In this document: positions 1-5,001 of the stretch, piece after piece | How positions within the stretch are numbered: position 1 is the first letter of the stretch | Layout: each line of letters starts with the position of its first letter | Assembly: GCA_025450405.1 (NCBI GenBank) | Contig: JANWHL010000113.1 | Coordinates: 1 to 7,904 of the forward strand | Length of the DNA: 7,904 bases | Source of the DNA: Ktedonobacterales bacterium | Lineage (GTDB): Bacteria; Chloroflexota; Ktedonobacteria; Ktedonobacterales; JADMIN01 | Direction: 5' to 3' | Notes under the pieces: generated by a model | Databases searched by the model: none | What the model was told of the DNA's origin: nothing | Seen by the model: only the letters and a program-made list of their open reading frames with translations | Position numbers and translations under genes: made by a program

Positions 1-476
1 CCGGCCTCCTCGTCGGCGGTGGCGGCGAAGATGACGTCGCGGCGCAGCGGCACCCCCGACCGGTGGAGCGCGAGAAAGCCGGCCAGCAGCACGGCCACCC
101 CGGACTTGTGGTCAATGGCCCCTCGACCCCAGACACTTCCATCCGCCAGGTCGCCACCGAAGGGCGGATACGTCCAGCCGTCGGCCTCCCCGGCGGGGAC
201 CACGTCCAGGTGGCCATGCAACAATACGGCTGGCTCCGCCTCGCCCGCGGCACGGTCGGCATGGAGCCGCGCCACCACACTGCCCCGGCCTGGCGCCGAT
301 TCGAGCACCTGCGCGCTGATGCCGGCGGCGGTCAGGACCTCCGCCAGGTAACGCGCCGCGGGCGTTTCGTTGCCAGGAGGATTGGTCGTGTCGAAGCGGA
401 CTAGCGTGCGGAGCGTCTCAACGGTTTCGGCCGCCACGGCGGCATCACTCGTCGGCCCGGCGTCCCCTTCCCCCAT
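1..476 (-). CDS. M20 family metallopeptidase (ArgE/DapE/carboxypeptidase type), N-terminal part
   Basis: The first 158 residues of a cytosolic-type zinc peptidase or deacylase; the gene continues past the left edge. Visible M20 signatures, in order: LVRFDTTNPPGNE (about 25-37), the metal motif HGHLDVVPAG (87-96, with H89 as zinc ligand and D91 as catalytic aspartate), GRGAIDHKSG (118-126, D122 as bridging metal ligand) and ATADEEAG (from 152, E156 as probable general base and E157 as metal ligand). The family hydrolyses amide bonds in N-acyl amino acids, succinyl-diaminopimelate or small peptides; the substrate cannot be read from this half. The ATG at 476 is chosen because GGGGGAG lies 7 nt upstream. 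An in-frame ATG at 551 would add 25 Arg/Gly-rich residues without better support. IDHKSG replaces the common xDMKGG, a tolerated variation. There is no sign of a frameshift. The family call is firm; the specificity is unknown. Confidence 0.93.
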   Translation of the reverse strand, partial: MGEGDAGPTSDAAVAAETVETLRTLVRFDTTNPPGNETPAARYLAEVLTAAGISAQVLESAPGRGSVVARLHADRAAGEAEPAVLLHGHLDVVPAGEADGWTYPPFGGDLADGSVWGRGAIDHKSGVAVLLAGFLALHRSGVPLRRDVIFAATADEEA

Positions 477-560
477 CACGCGTCTCCCCCGGCCACCCCG
501 AGGCGCATGGTGTCCCACGCGGCCCGGCGCCCCCAGCCTCCCATCGCCCATAGTCATCAA

Positions 561-587
561 CCACCCGCCTTCGCGCAGGCGCGGTGG
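561..587 (-). terminator. GC-rich hairpin just after the DUF6529 gene
   Basis: On the minus strand this hairpin starts 2 nt after the stop codon of the DUF6529 gene. CCACC pairs with GGTGG and CGCC with GGCG, with one bulged base and an 8-nt loop. No U-tract follows (TTGATGACT only), so a canonical intrinsic terminator is not shown. It may be a U-less terminator or a 3'-end stabilising hairpin. Similar elements follow other genes in this window. Confidence 0.4.
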
Positions 588-589
588 CG

Positions 590-1165
590 TCAGAGGCTGA
601 GGCCGAATGTGGAGACGAAGTACGGAAACGTGGTCAGCCACAGGCCGATGAGCAGCGTGAAGAGCGTGCCGCCGGCCACGGGAATCGCCCAGCCTGGCCA
701 GCGTCTGAACTCGACAAAGATGACCTTGGCCAGAAACGCCCCGTACAGCATACATCCCAGCAAAGAGTGAATGTAGACGCGCGCATCGTAGGTGCCAAAC
801 CCGAGCAAGAAGATGCAGTGATAGGCCACGGGCACGGTCAACGCGATCGCGGTCCGGCCAGACCAGCGGTGGACGATGTTATAGAAGCGCCCTTGTGGCG
901 GAAAACGCACGACCTTGTACATGCGAGCCGACGTCAGGAGCTGGAAGCACGCTAATACCGCGGACGCGGTCGTCAGCCAGATTTTCATATGGAGCGGGTC
1001 ACTGAAGAGATAGAGACTGAAGTACGGCGCGCCATACGGCTGCCGCACTGTTCGCGCGGAGAGCTCACCGATCCCGAGCGAGACTACGGCGAAGATCAGA
1101 AAGGGAATCGCCAGCCAGCCAGGCCCCAATGGACGTTGCTTGTCGAGGCCGATCACTTCGCGCAT
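590..1165 (-). CDS. DUF6529 family five-helix membrane protein
   Basis: A 191-residue integral membrane protein. I recognise the DUF6529 pattern HRWSGR...ALTVPVAYHC (99-117), followed by TYDARVYIHSLLGCMLYGAFLAK (125-147) and PGWAIPVAGGTLFTLLIGLWLT (157-178). Five hydrophobic segments are apparent, at about 17-36, 63-79, 104-123, 132-151 and 160-180. Conserved histidines H99, H116 and H133 lie in or near helices 3 and 4, and H59 precedes helix 2. That layout resembles b-type haem-binding membrane proteins, but haem binding is inference; the family has no assigned function that I know of. The reading frame stays open to 1417, but that would overlap the DedA gene. The ATG at 1165 is preferred because GGGAGG sits 6 nt upstream; an in-frame ATG at 1186 has only a weak SD. 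It lies 125 nt downstream of the DedA stop, probably as its own unit. Confidence 0.85.
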   Translation of the reverse strand: MREVIGLDKQRPLGPGWLAIPFLIFAVVSLGIGELSARTVRQPYGAPYFSLYLFSDPLHMKIWLTTASAVLACFQLLTSARMYKVVRFPPQGRFYNIVHRWSGRTAIALTVPVAYHCIFLLGFGTYDARVYIHSLLGCMLYGAFLAKVIFVEFRRWPGWAIPVAGGTLFTLLIGLWLTTFPYFVSTFGLSL

Positions 1166-1273
1166 CGCGGCCCTCCCAGATGACATCTTGCCCAGTCCCC
1201 AACGGCGGGCGGCTGCCGGATTAGTCACCGCCTCACGCATACCGTTTCGCTCAGCCGTTACAGCCACGCTTGT

Positions 1274-1290
1274 ACGCGGGACGTCCGCGT
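1274..1290 (-). terminator. Hairpin abutting the DedA stop codon
   Basis: A perfect 6-bp stem (ACGCGG with CCGCGT, 5-nt loop) begins with the very next base after the DedA stop codon on the minus strand. It is followed by ACAAGCG rather than a U-run. It is a possible U-less terminator or mRNA 3'-end element for the DedA gene. Its position is consistent with DedA and the DUF6529 gene being separate transcription units. Confidence 0.35.
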
Positions 1291-2031
1291 TCAGCCGCGG
1301 GGCTCGGACCGGGCCGTCTGCGCCGCCGAGCTGGTCGCGGAGATGGCCGGTGCGGCCTGCGATGCGGCCTGCGCAGACGCGCGACGCAGGTGAAAGTGCG
1401 CTTCCAATCGGCGCCACCAGAGCATAGTGCTCACGCGATGGGCGATGAGGATGAGCACGATCAACACGACGACGAGCACGATGCCCCAGGGGCCGAGATC
1501 GTCCGCGGAGCGCAGGGCGACGCGATAGTTGTGGCCCAGAAGGAATCCCAAAATTGCCCAGATGGTGTTGTAGACTGCCGCCCCCGCGAGCGTGCCAACG
1601 AGAAACGTGTGCGGCTTGATGCCCGCTTCACCCTCCACATACGGACAGAGCGTGCGCACCATCGGCGCCAGACGGAGCAGGAAGACGCCAAGCGCCCCCC
1701 GGTGGCGCAGCCACACGTCGATGTGCTCCACGCGCGATTCGGTGAGCCCCACAAAGCGCCCAAAGCGCGTGACCGCCCTGGTGCCGAGCGTCCGACCAAT
1801 GCTGTAAGCCACCGTCGTGCCGGCGAGGCAGCCCACGGACATCGCGAGGATTCCCACCGGCAGATTCGCGTGATGGAGCGCGGCAAGGGAGCCAACAAAC
1901 AACATCATCGGCTCGATCGGGACGCCGATCCCCACACCCTCGAGCACCATCCATCCCGCGGCAATGAGATAGATGGCCACCTCTGGTACGGTGGTCATAT
2001 AGGCGATCAGCTGGTTCGCCAGATGCTCCAT
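1291..2031 (-). CDS. DedA family (SNARE-associated/VTT domain) membrane protein
   Basis: A 246-residue inner-membrane protein of the DedA superfamily. Members are linked to lipid scrambling, undecaprenyl-phosphate recycling, membrane-potential maintenance and drug resistance. Recognisable elements are LEGVGIGVPIEP (30-41, re-entrant loop with the conserved acidic residue and prolines), the GTTVAYSIGR segment (71-80), FLLRLAPMVRTLCPYVEGEAGI (117-138, matching the F-x-R-x-x-P-x-x-R-T family core with R120, P123 and R126) and YNTIWAILGFLLG (154-166). A final long helix spans about 182-198. The last 30 or so residues are a low-complexity Ala/Ser tail. Oddity: where many members have Gly-Asp before the Tyr of the second motif, this one has Gly-Thr. 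The ATG at 2031 has GGGAGG 6 nt upstream. Downstream is a hairpin and then the DUF6529 gene; upstream is a repeat-bearing spacer after RibY. The family assignment is firm; the exact role is unknown. Confidence 0.93.
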   Translation of the reverse strand: MEHLANQLIAYMTTVPEVAIYLIAAGWMVLEGVGIGVPIEPMMLFVGSLAALHHANLPVGILAMSVGCLAGTTVAYSIGRTLGTRAVTRFGRFVGLTESRVEHIDVWLRHRGALGVFLLRLAPMVRTLCPYVEGEAGIKPHTFLVGTLAGAAVYNTIWAILGFLLGHNYRVALRSADDLGPWGIVLVVVLIVLILIAHRVSTMLWWRRLEAHFHLRRASAQAASQAAPAISATSSAAQTARSEPRG

Positions 2032-2118
2032 CGCTCGCCTCCCACTGACCGCTCCTCCGGTCGCCCGACGCCGCTATCCTACCACTCTCGTCCCGAATGC
2101 ACCAGTAGGCCATACCGA

Positions 2119-2166
2119 AACGCCCTCGCCAACGCCCTCGCCAACGACCTCGCCAACGACCTCGCC
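2119..2166. repeat. Four tandem 12-bp repeats
   Basis: Four consecutive 12-bp units: two copies of AACGCCCTCGCC, then two of AACGACCTCGCC. The pairs differ at a single position. They sit in the 189-bp spacer between the end of ribY and the start of the DedA gene, next to the GC hairpin that follows ribY (3-bp overlap). The unit length is a multiple of three, so the array stays open in several frames, but no convincing gene uses it. No other copy was seen in the window. Confidence 0.9.
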
Positions 2167-2192
2167 CGCGCCCCAGCGGACGGGACGCGGGC
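2164..2192 (-). terminator. GC-rich hairpin downstream of ribY
   Basis: A perfect 7-bp stem (GCCCGCG with CGCGGGC) encloses a 15-nt loop that can add a short CCC/GGG helix. It begins 28 nt after the ribY stop codon on the minus strand. There is no U-tract: the tandem 12-bp repeats follow directly. It is a likely 3' boundary of the riboflavin-uptake operon, by position and stability only. Confidence 0.45.
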
Positions 2193-2220
2193 CAGGTCGT
2201 GATGCGCGGAGCGGCGGAGT

Positions 2221-3255
2221 TCAGCTCGGCAGATAGCTGTTCGAGAACGCCGGGGCCGGATTCACCGTGCCGTGCACGAGACCCGCTGACCCCAGGAAGG
2301 TCGCCATGGATTGCCAGGTCGCGGGATCGTTATAGCCCAGCTGGCTGGCCCCCTGCCACAAAGGGATCGTCGCCTGGAGCACCGTCAGCGCGCTCGCCGC
2401 CTTGGCCGGCTGGTCCAATCCAGGCACGTAGCTCGCGCTGATCCGCACCGCCTCCGTGGGATTGGTCATGGTCTCCCGCACACCCTGAAGGGTCGCCTTG
2501 ACGATAGCCTTCACGACGTCCGGGTGCGCTTTGAGCTCACCGCTCAGCACAACCAGGCCGTTGGAGACCAGCGGCTGCACATCCCAAATGTTGATCGCCC
2601 GGACCGCGAACCCCTGAGCGGCAAGCTGGATCGGCTCGTTATTGGCGTAGCCCATCACGGCATCCACCTGATGCGTGAGCAGCGCGGTCACTTGCGTGAA
2701 GCCAATGTTCTTGATCGTCACGTCAGTTTTGCTGAGGCCGGCGCCATGCAGGAGCGCGAGCAGACCCGTGTACGTCGCGCCATATGGGCCAGGAACGCCA
2801 ATCGAATGGCCGCGCAGATCAGCCGCCGTGTGAATTGGGGAGGCCGCCGGCACGACCAGGACCACGGGATACTTCTGGAAGATCGTGGCCACGTCTACCA
2901 GAGGAATGCCCGCCTGACTCCGTGCCTCCAAAGTCTCGTCCCCCCCGGCGAAGATGGCGTCCTCCTTGCCAGCGGCGAGCAGGCCGAATTCATTGGTCTC
3001 GATGCCGTGATGAAACGTGACGTTCAAACCGGCGTCGCGATAGTAGCCTTTGGCGGCCGCGACATAGAACGGAGCGAACTGCACATCAGGAACGTACGTG
3101 AGGCCGATGGTAACTGACGTCAAGGTGCCCGCGCCGGGAGACCCACAGGCGGCGAGCGGGAGCGCGAGCGCGGCCACGGCGATCAACGCGAGCATCGCCG
3201 TCGGCGCCCGCCAGTCGCGCGAGCGGGCCGCCCACGGAAGAACAAACTGGTCCAT
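2221..3255 (-). CDS. ribY: ABC transporter substrate-binding lipoprotein, NMT1/THI5-like; putative riboflavin-binding RibY
   Basis: A 344-residue extracytoplasmic binding protein. A positively charged N-region (RSRDWR) is followed by a hydrophobic stretch and the lipobox LAAC with C37, so it is predicted to be lipid-anchored. The mature part matches the NMT1/THI5-like periplasmic-binding fold: VTIGLTYVPDVQFAPFYVAAAKGYYRDAGL (48-77), an AGGDETL motif near 103-109, KYPVVLVVPA (128-137), DLRGHSIGVPGPYGATYTGL (147-165) and VDAVMGYANNEP (197-208). Relatives bind thiamine pyrimidine precursors, sulfonates or nitrate. The riboflavin assignment rests on the FMN riboswitch heading this operon and on the known RibXY arrangement. 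The ATG at 3255 lies 4 nt after the permease stop; GGAGG sits 12 nt upstream, inside the end of ribX, so translational coupling is likely. The frame is open to 3627, but that extension overlaps ribX and lacks signal-peptide character. No ATPase gene is adjacent. Confidence 0.85.
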   Translation of the reverse strand: MDQFVLPWAARSRDWRAPTAMLALIAVAALALPLAACGSPGAGTLTSVTIGLTYVPDVQFAPFYVAAAKGYYRDAGLNVTFHHGIETNEFGLLAAGKEDAIFAGGDETLEARSQAGIPLVDVATIFQKYPVVLVVPAASPIHTAADLRGHSIGVPGPYGATYTGLLALLHGAGLSKTDVTIKNIGFTQVTALLTHQVDAVMGYANNEPIQLAAQGFAVRAINIWDVQPLVSNGLVVLSGELKAHPDVVKAIVKATLQGVRETMTNPTEAVRISASYVPGLDQPAKAASALTVLQATIPLWQGASQLGYNDPATWQSMATFLGSAGLVHGTVNPAPAFSNSYLPS

Positions 3256-3259
3256 AGGA

Positions 3260-4132
3260 CTACTGATCCTCCAGATAGGACAGACGGCGCTCGACCAATC
3301 GCGCCAGCCCATAGAGGGCGGCGGCCAGAAGACCGAGCGCCAGGAGTGTGGCGAAGACGAGCGCCGAATCAAACTGATTGCGGGCGATATTGAGCAGGCT
3401 GCCGAGCCCCTGATCGCCGGCCACAAACTCGCCCACCACCGCGCCGGTGATGGAGAGCGTGATGCTGGCACGCAGGCCGGCGAGGATCGCGGGGAGGGCG
3501 AGGGGCAGCTCCACGTAGCGCGCGAGCGCCCACGCGTTGGCGCCATCGACCCGCGCCGCGTCGAGCACGTCGCGGTCGAGCGCGCGGATACCCAGCGTCG
3601 TGGTGATGGTGGCCGGGAAGAACACAATCAGCGCGCACAGCGTCGCCGTGGGCGGCAGGCCAAAGCCCAACCAGAGCACCAGGAGTGGGGCGAGCGCCAC
3701 GGCCGGCATGGCCTGGCTCGCCGCGAGGTAGGGTTGGAACGCCCAGGCCAGCCAGCGGCTGCGCGCGACGGCGTAGCCCAGTGGCACCGCCACGACGGCG
3801 CCAAGGGCGAACCCGGTCAGGCTCTCCACGAGCGTGGCGAGGGCGTTGCTCGGGAGCAGACCATCCAGCATGCCGCGCCAGAACGCCACGAGCACGGCGC
3901 CTGGCGCGGGCAAGATCAACTCGGGCAGGCCCGCCCCGTGGACGAGCGCCTCCCAGATGCCGAGCACCACGACCCCAAGCGCCAGCGGAGCAATCCACGC
4001 GCCCACGCGTGACGGCGTCCGCGACCGACGCGCCACGGGCGGCGGCGAAGTCACCGCTGGCGGCGCCGAGTCGAGCGCCAGGGGACGCGAGTCAGCCGTC
4101 TCAGCCGCCCGGGACCCCACGTCGACAGACAT
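3260..4132 (-). CDS. ribX: ABC transporter permease, putative riboflavin permease RibX
   Basis: A 290-residue inner-membrane permease of the BPD_transp_1 class (SsuC/ThiX/TauC-like), partner of the downstream binding lipoprotein. After a 40-residue hydrophilic, Pro/Ala/Arg-rich N-tail there is a first helix (about 45-63), then LPAPGAVLVAFW (74-85), the transmembrane core, and the cytoplasmic EAA-like loop DAARVDGANAWALARYVELPLALPAI (191-216) that docks the ATPase. Next comes GAVVGEFVAGDQGLGSLLNIARNQFD (230-255), typical of this permease group. The ATG at 4132 is chosen because GGAGGTGATC, a full match to the 16S anti-SD, ends 2 nt upstream, with GGAGG 7 nt away. The frame is open to 4420, but that extension would translate the riboswitch itself. 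Expression is predicted to be switched off by FMN through the leader. The riboflavin specificity is inferred from the riboswitch; a flavin precursor or FMN is possible. Confidence 0.87.
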   Translation of the reverse strand: MSVDVGSRAAETADSRPLALDSAPPAVTSPPPVARRSRTPSRVGAWIAPLALGVVVLGIWEALVHGAGLPELILPAPGAVLVAFWRGMLDGLLPSNALATLVESLTGFALGAVVAVPLGYAVARSRWLAWAFQPYLAASQAMPAVALAPLLVLWLGFGLPPTATLCALIVFFPATITTTLGIRALDRDVLDAARVDGANAWALARYVELPLALPAILAGLRASITLSITGAVVGEFVAGDQGLGSLLNIARNQFDSALVFATLLALGLLAAALYGLARLVERRLSYLEDQ

Positions 4133-4135
4133 ACG

Positions 4136-4166
4136 ATCACCTCCGCGAAGTCGCGCGGGAGGCGAT
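4136..4166 (-). promoter_or_regulatory. SD-sequestering hairpin of ribX
   Basis: On the minus strand ATCGCCTCC (4166-4158) pairs with GGAGGTGAT (4144-4136) over 9 bp with one G-U, plus a possible inner GCG/CGC helix. This masks the entire SD of ribX. The 5' arm can alternatively pair with AGGTCGAT (4295-4288), which includes the 3' strand of aptamer helix P1. This suggests a translational expression platform. It was folded by eye only. Confidence 0.65.
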
Positions 4167-4289
4167 ACACTTGCCGACACACCATGGAGTGGATGCGCCG
4201 CGCCCCGCGAAGACTTCGACCTGGGGGCGCGCGTCGGCGAACACACCACTGGCGCCAATCTCCGGGTGGAGAGCGCGTGGCGGCGTGAT

Positions 4290-4436
4290 CGACCTTCTCC
4301 CATCCGGACTGTACCGTCGGCCCCGGCCTCGCACCGGGTCTGCCACGTCGTCGGACGCGGCTCGCGGGCTCGGCGGGCCGCGTGGAGCGGCACCGCCATA
4401 CCGCCGGTCGGGAATTTCACCCTGCCCCGAAGGTCA
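4290..4436 (-). ncRNA. FMN riboswitch (RFN element)
   Basis: The minus strand carries the RFN aptamer in order. The P1 5' strand GACCTTC is followed by GGGGCAGGGTGAAATTCCC, ACCGGCGGT, then AGCCCGCGA, the pair CCCGGTG...GCCGGGG, GCCGACGGT, and finally AGTCCGGATGGGAGA. The last segment runs into the P1 3' strand GAAGGTC, a perfect 7-bp complement of the 5' strand. These are the highly conserved blocks of the FMN aptamer found upstream of riboflavin synthesis and transport genes. Binding of FMN normally turns the downstream gene off. Here the next gene, ribX, starts about 160 nt further on. No hairpin plus U-run is seen in between, so control is more likely translational than by termination. A TPP element was considered, because the binding protein is THI5-like, and was excluded by sequence. 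Confidence 0.96.
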
Positions 4437-4443
4437 CGGCTAG

Positions 4444-4449
4444 ATTATA
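4444..4449 (-). promoter_or_regulatory. -10 box of the riboswitch-ribXY operon
   Basis: A consensus TATAAT on the minus strand. The predicted transcription start about 7 nt on falls near 4437, right at the first base of riboswitch helix P1, so the transcript would carry almost no extra 5' sequence. No clear -35 hexamer is seen at the expected 17-nt spacing, where a GC-rich hairpin sequence lies. Confidence 0.65.
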
Positions 4450-4460
4450 GCCGCGTGCCC

Positions 4461-4489
4461 GGCGCCCGCGCCACCGAGTGCGGGCGGCC
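4461..4489 (-). terminator. GC-rich hairpin after the DUF971 gene
   Basis: A 9-bp stem (GGC/GCC and GCCCGC/GCGGGC with one bulge, 10-nt loop) starts 14 nt after the stop codon of the DUF971 gene on the minus strand and just upstream of the ribXY -10 box. No U-run follows. It may end the DUF971 transcript and insulate the riboswitch operon, or act as an operator over the -35 region. Confidence 0.4.
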
Positions 4490-4503
4490 GCTTGGGTACC
4501 GCC

Positions 4504-4863
4504 CTACCGGCCGCCGGCCGTCCGTGCCCGCGCCGCCTGGCACGCATCACATTGGCACGAGCCGCGCAGCTTCTCATAGGTAAAGATGCCCGTGTGATGG
4601 CCGTCTCCCCAGACTGGTGTGAGCCCGTACCGCCCGACCACTTGTAGCTCGTAGAGGGTAGTCTGCTGCTGGCTAAACGTCGTCGTCTGATCGACGCTGC
4701 CTTTCTGGCCGCCCTCACCGGCGCACCAGGCGCATGGGCACGCCCGGCGCAGCCTCTCATAGTCGTGCGCACTGGTATGTCCGTCCGACCAGGAAATCAT
4801 CAGGCGGCGGTGGTCTTCATCGAGCTCATAGGACTCGGGCACCACATCGACGGGTAGGGGCAT
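4504..4863 (-). CDS. DUF971 domain protein (gamma-butyrobetaine hydroxylase N-terminal-like)
   Basis: A small soluble 119-residue protein, essentially one DUF971 domain. Seen: ISWSDGHTSAHDYERLRRACPCAWC (23-47) and a second, similar block VWGDGHHTGIFTYEKLRGSCQCDAC (84-108). By analogy with the zinc site in the N-terminal domain of gamma-butyrobetaine dioxygenase (three Cys and one His), C42, C44, C47 and H89 are probable zinc ligands. A second CxCxxC triad (C103, C105, C108) is present near the C-terminus. Stand-alone DUF971 proteins are often near iron-sulfur or MRP-type genes, but none is visible here and the function is unknown. The ATG at 4863 gives the expected family N-terminus; its SD is weak (GAGAG region). 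Its promoter candidate is the TATAAT at 4920-4915. It lies just upstream of, and codirectional with, the riboswitch operon but is separated from it by a hairpin and a promoter. Confidence 0.88.
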   Translation of the reverse strand: MPLPVDVVPESYELDEDHRRLMISWSDGHTSAHDYERLRRACPCAWCAGEGGQKGSVDQTTTFSQQQTTLYELQVVGRYGLTPVWGDGHHTGIFTYEKLRGSCQCDACQAARARTAGGR

Positions 4864-4914
4864 GAGGACGGCTCGCTCTCACGGGGAAGGCTGTTGACGG
4901 GACTGCTCATACCC

Positions 4915-4920
4915 ATTATA
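4915..4920 (-). promoter_or_regulatory. -10 box upstream of the DUF971 gene
   Basis: A consensus TATAAT on the minus strand, about 50 nt before the DUF971 ATG, giving a predicted leader of about 45 nt. The -35 region holds no TTGACA; instead it lies within three direct repeats, which suggests activator-dependent or otherwise regulated use. Confidence 0.55.
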
Positions 4921-4926
4921 TGCCAA

Positions 4927-4962
4927 TCGGCGGGCTCGCATTGGCGGGCGCCATTTGGCGGG
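4927..4962. repeat. Three 8-bp direct repeats at 14-bp spacing
   Basis: TCGGCGGG (4927-4934), TTGGCGGG (4941-4948) and TTGGCGGG (4955-4962) are spaced exactly 14 bp start to start. They cover the -35 region and upstream flank of the DUF971 promoter. The regular phasing and placement suggest a regulator-binding array, although the small, GC-rich unit could arise by chance. Confidence 0.6.
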
Positions 4963-4972
4963 GCCGCCCTTG

Positions 4973-5001
4973 CCCGCGCCACTAGCGGGACCTGGCGCGG
5001 G
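4973..5001 (-). terminator. Hairpin abutting the stop codon of the glycosyltransferase gene
   Basis: A perfect 9-bp stem (CCCGCGCCA with TGGCGCGGG, 11-nt loop) starts immediately after the TGA of the 5002-6357 gene on the minus strand. It is the most stable post-stop hairpin seen here. It is followed by CAAGGGCGG, not U residues. It is a likely transcript 3' end by position; the mechanism is unproven. Confidence 0.5.

Noticed and set aside
1166..1417. 84-residue N-terminal extension of the DUF6529 protein
   Set aside because: It would overlap the DedA C-terminus by 127 bp and lacks similarity to the family. The start at 1165 has a strong SD.
2119..2166. CRISPR array
   Set aside because: Units are 12 bp, contiguous and without spacers; no cas genes are present.
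1270..2202. 310-residue plus-strand open frame opposite the DedA gene
   Set aside because: It is antisense to a clear DedA protein, is charged and low in hydrophobic order, has no family features, and includes the tandem repeats. It is a GC-rich shadow frame.
3256..3627. 124-residue N-terminal extension of ribY
   Set aside because: It lies out of frame inside ribX and has Ser/Arg/Pro-rich shadow composition. The start at 3255 gives a proper lipoprotein signal peptide.
3098..4012. 304-residue plus-strand open frame opposite ribX
   Set aside because: Its composition (Arg, Gly, Glu, Gln, His runs) is typical of the reverse frame of a high-GC gene, and it overlaps the recognised permease.
4133..4420. 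N-terminal extension of ribX through the riboswitch
   Set aside because: The upstream frame is open, but it translates aptamer sequence. The full-consensus SD at 4144-4135 selects the ATG at 4132.
4290..4436. TPP (THI-box) riboswitch, considered because the binding protein is THI5-like
   Set aside because: The conserved blocks match the FMN aptamer throughout, and the TPP hallmark CUGAGA element is absent.
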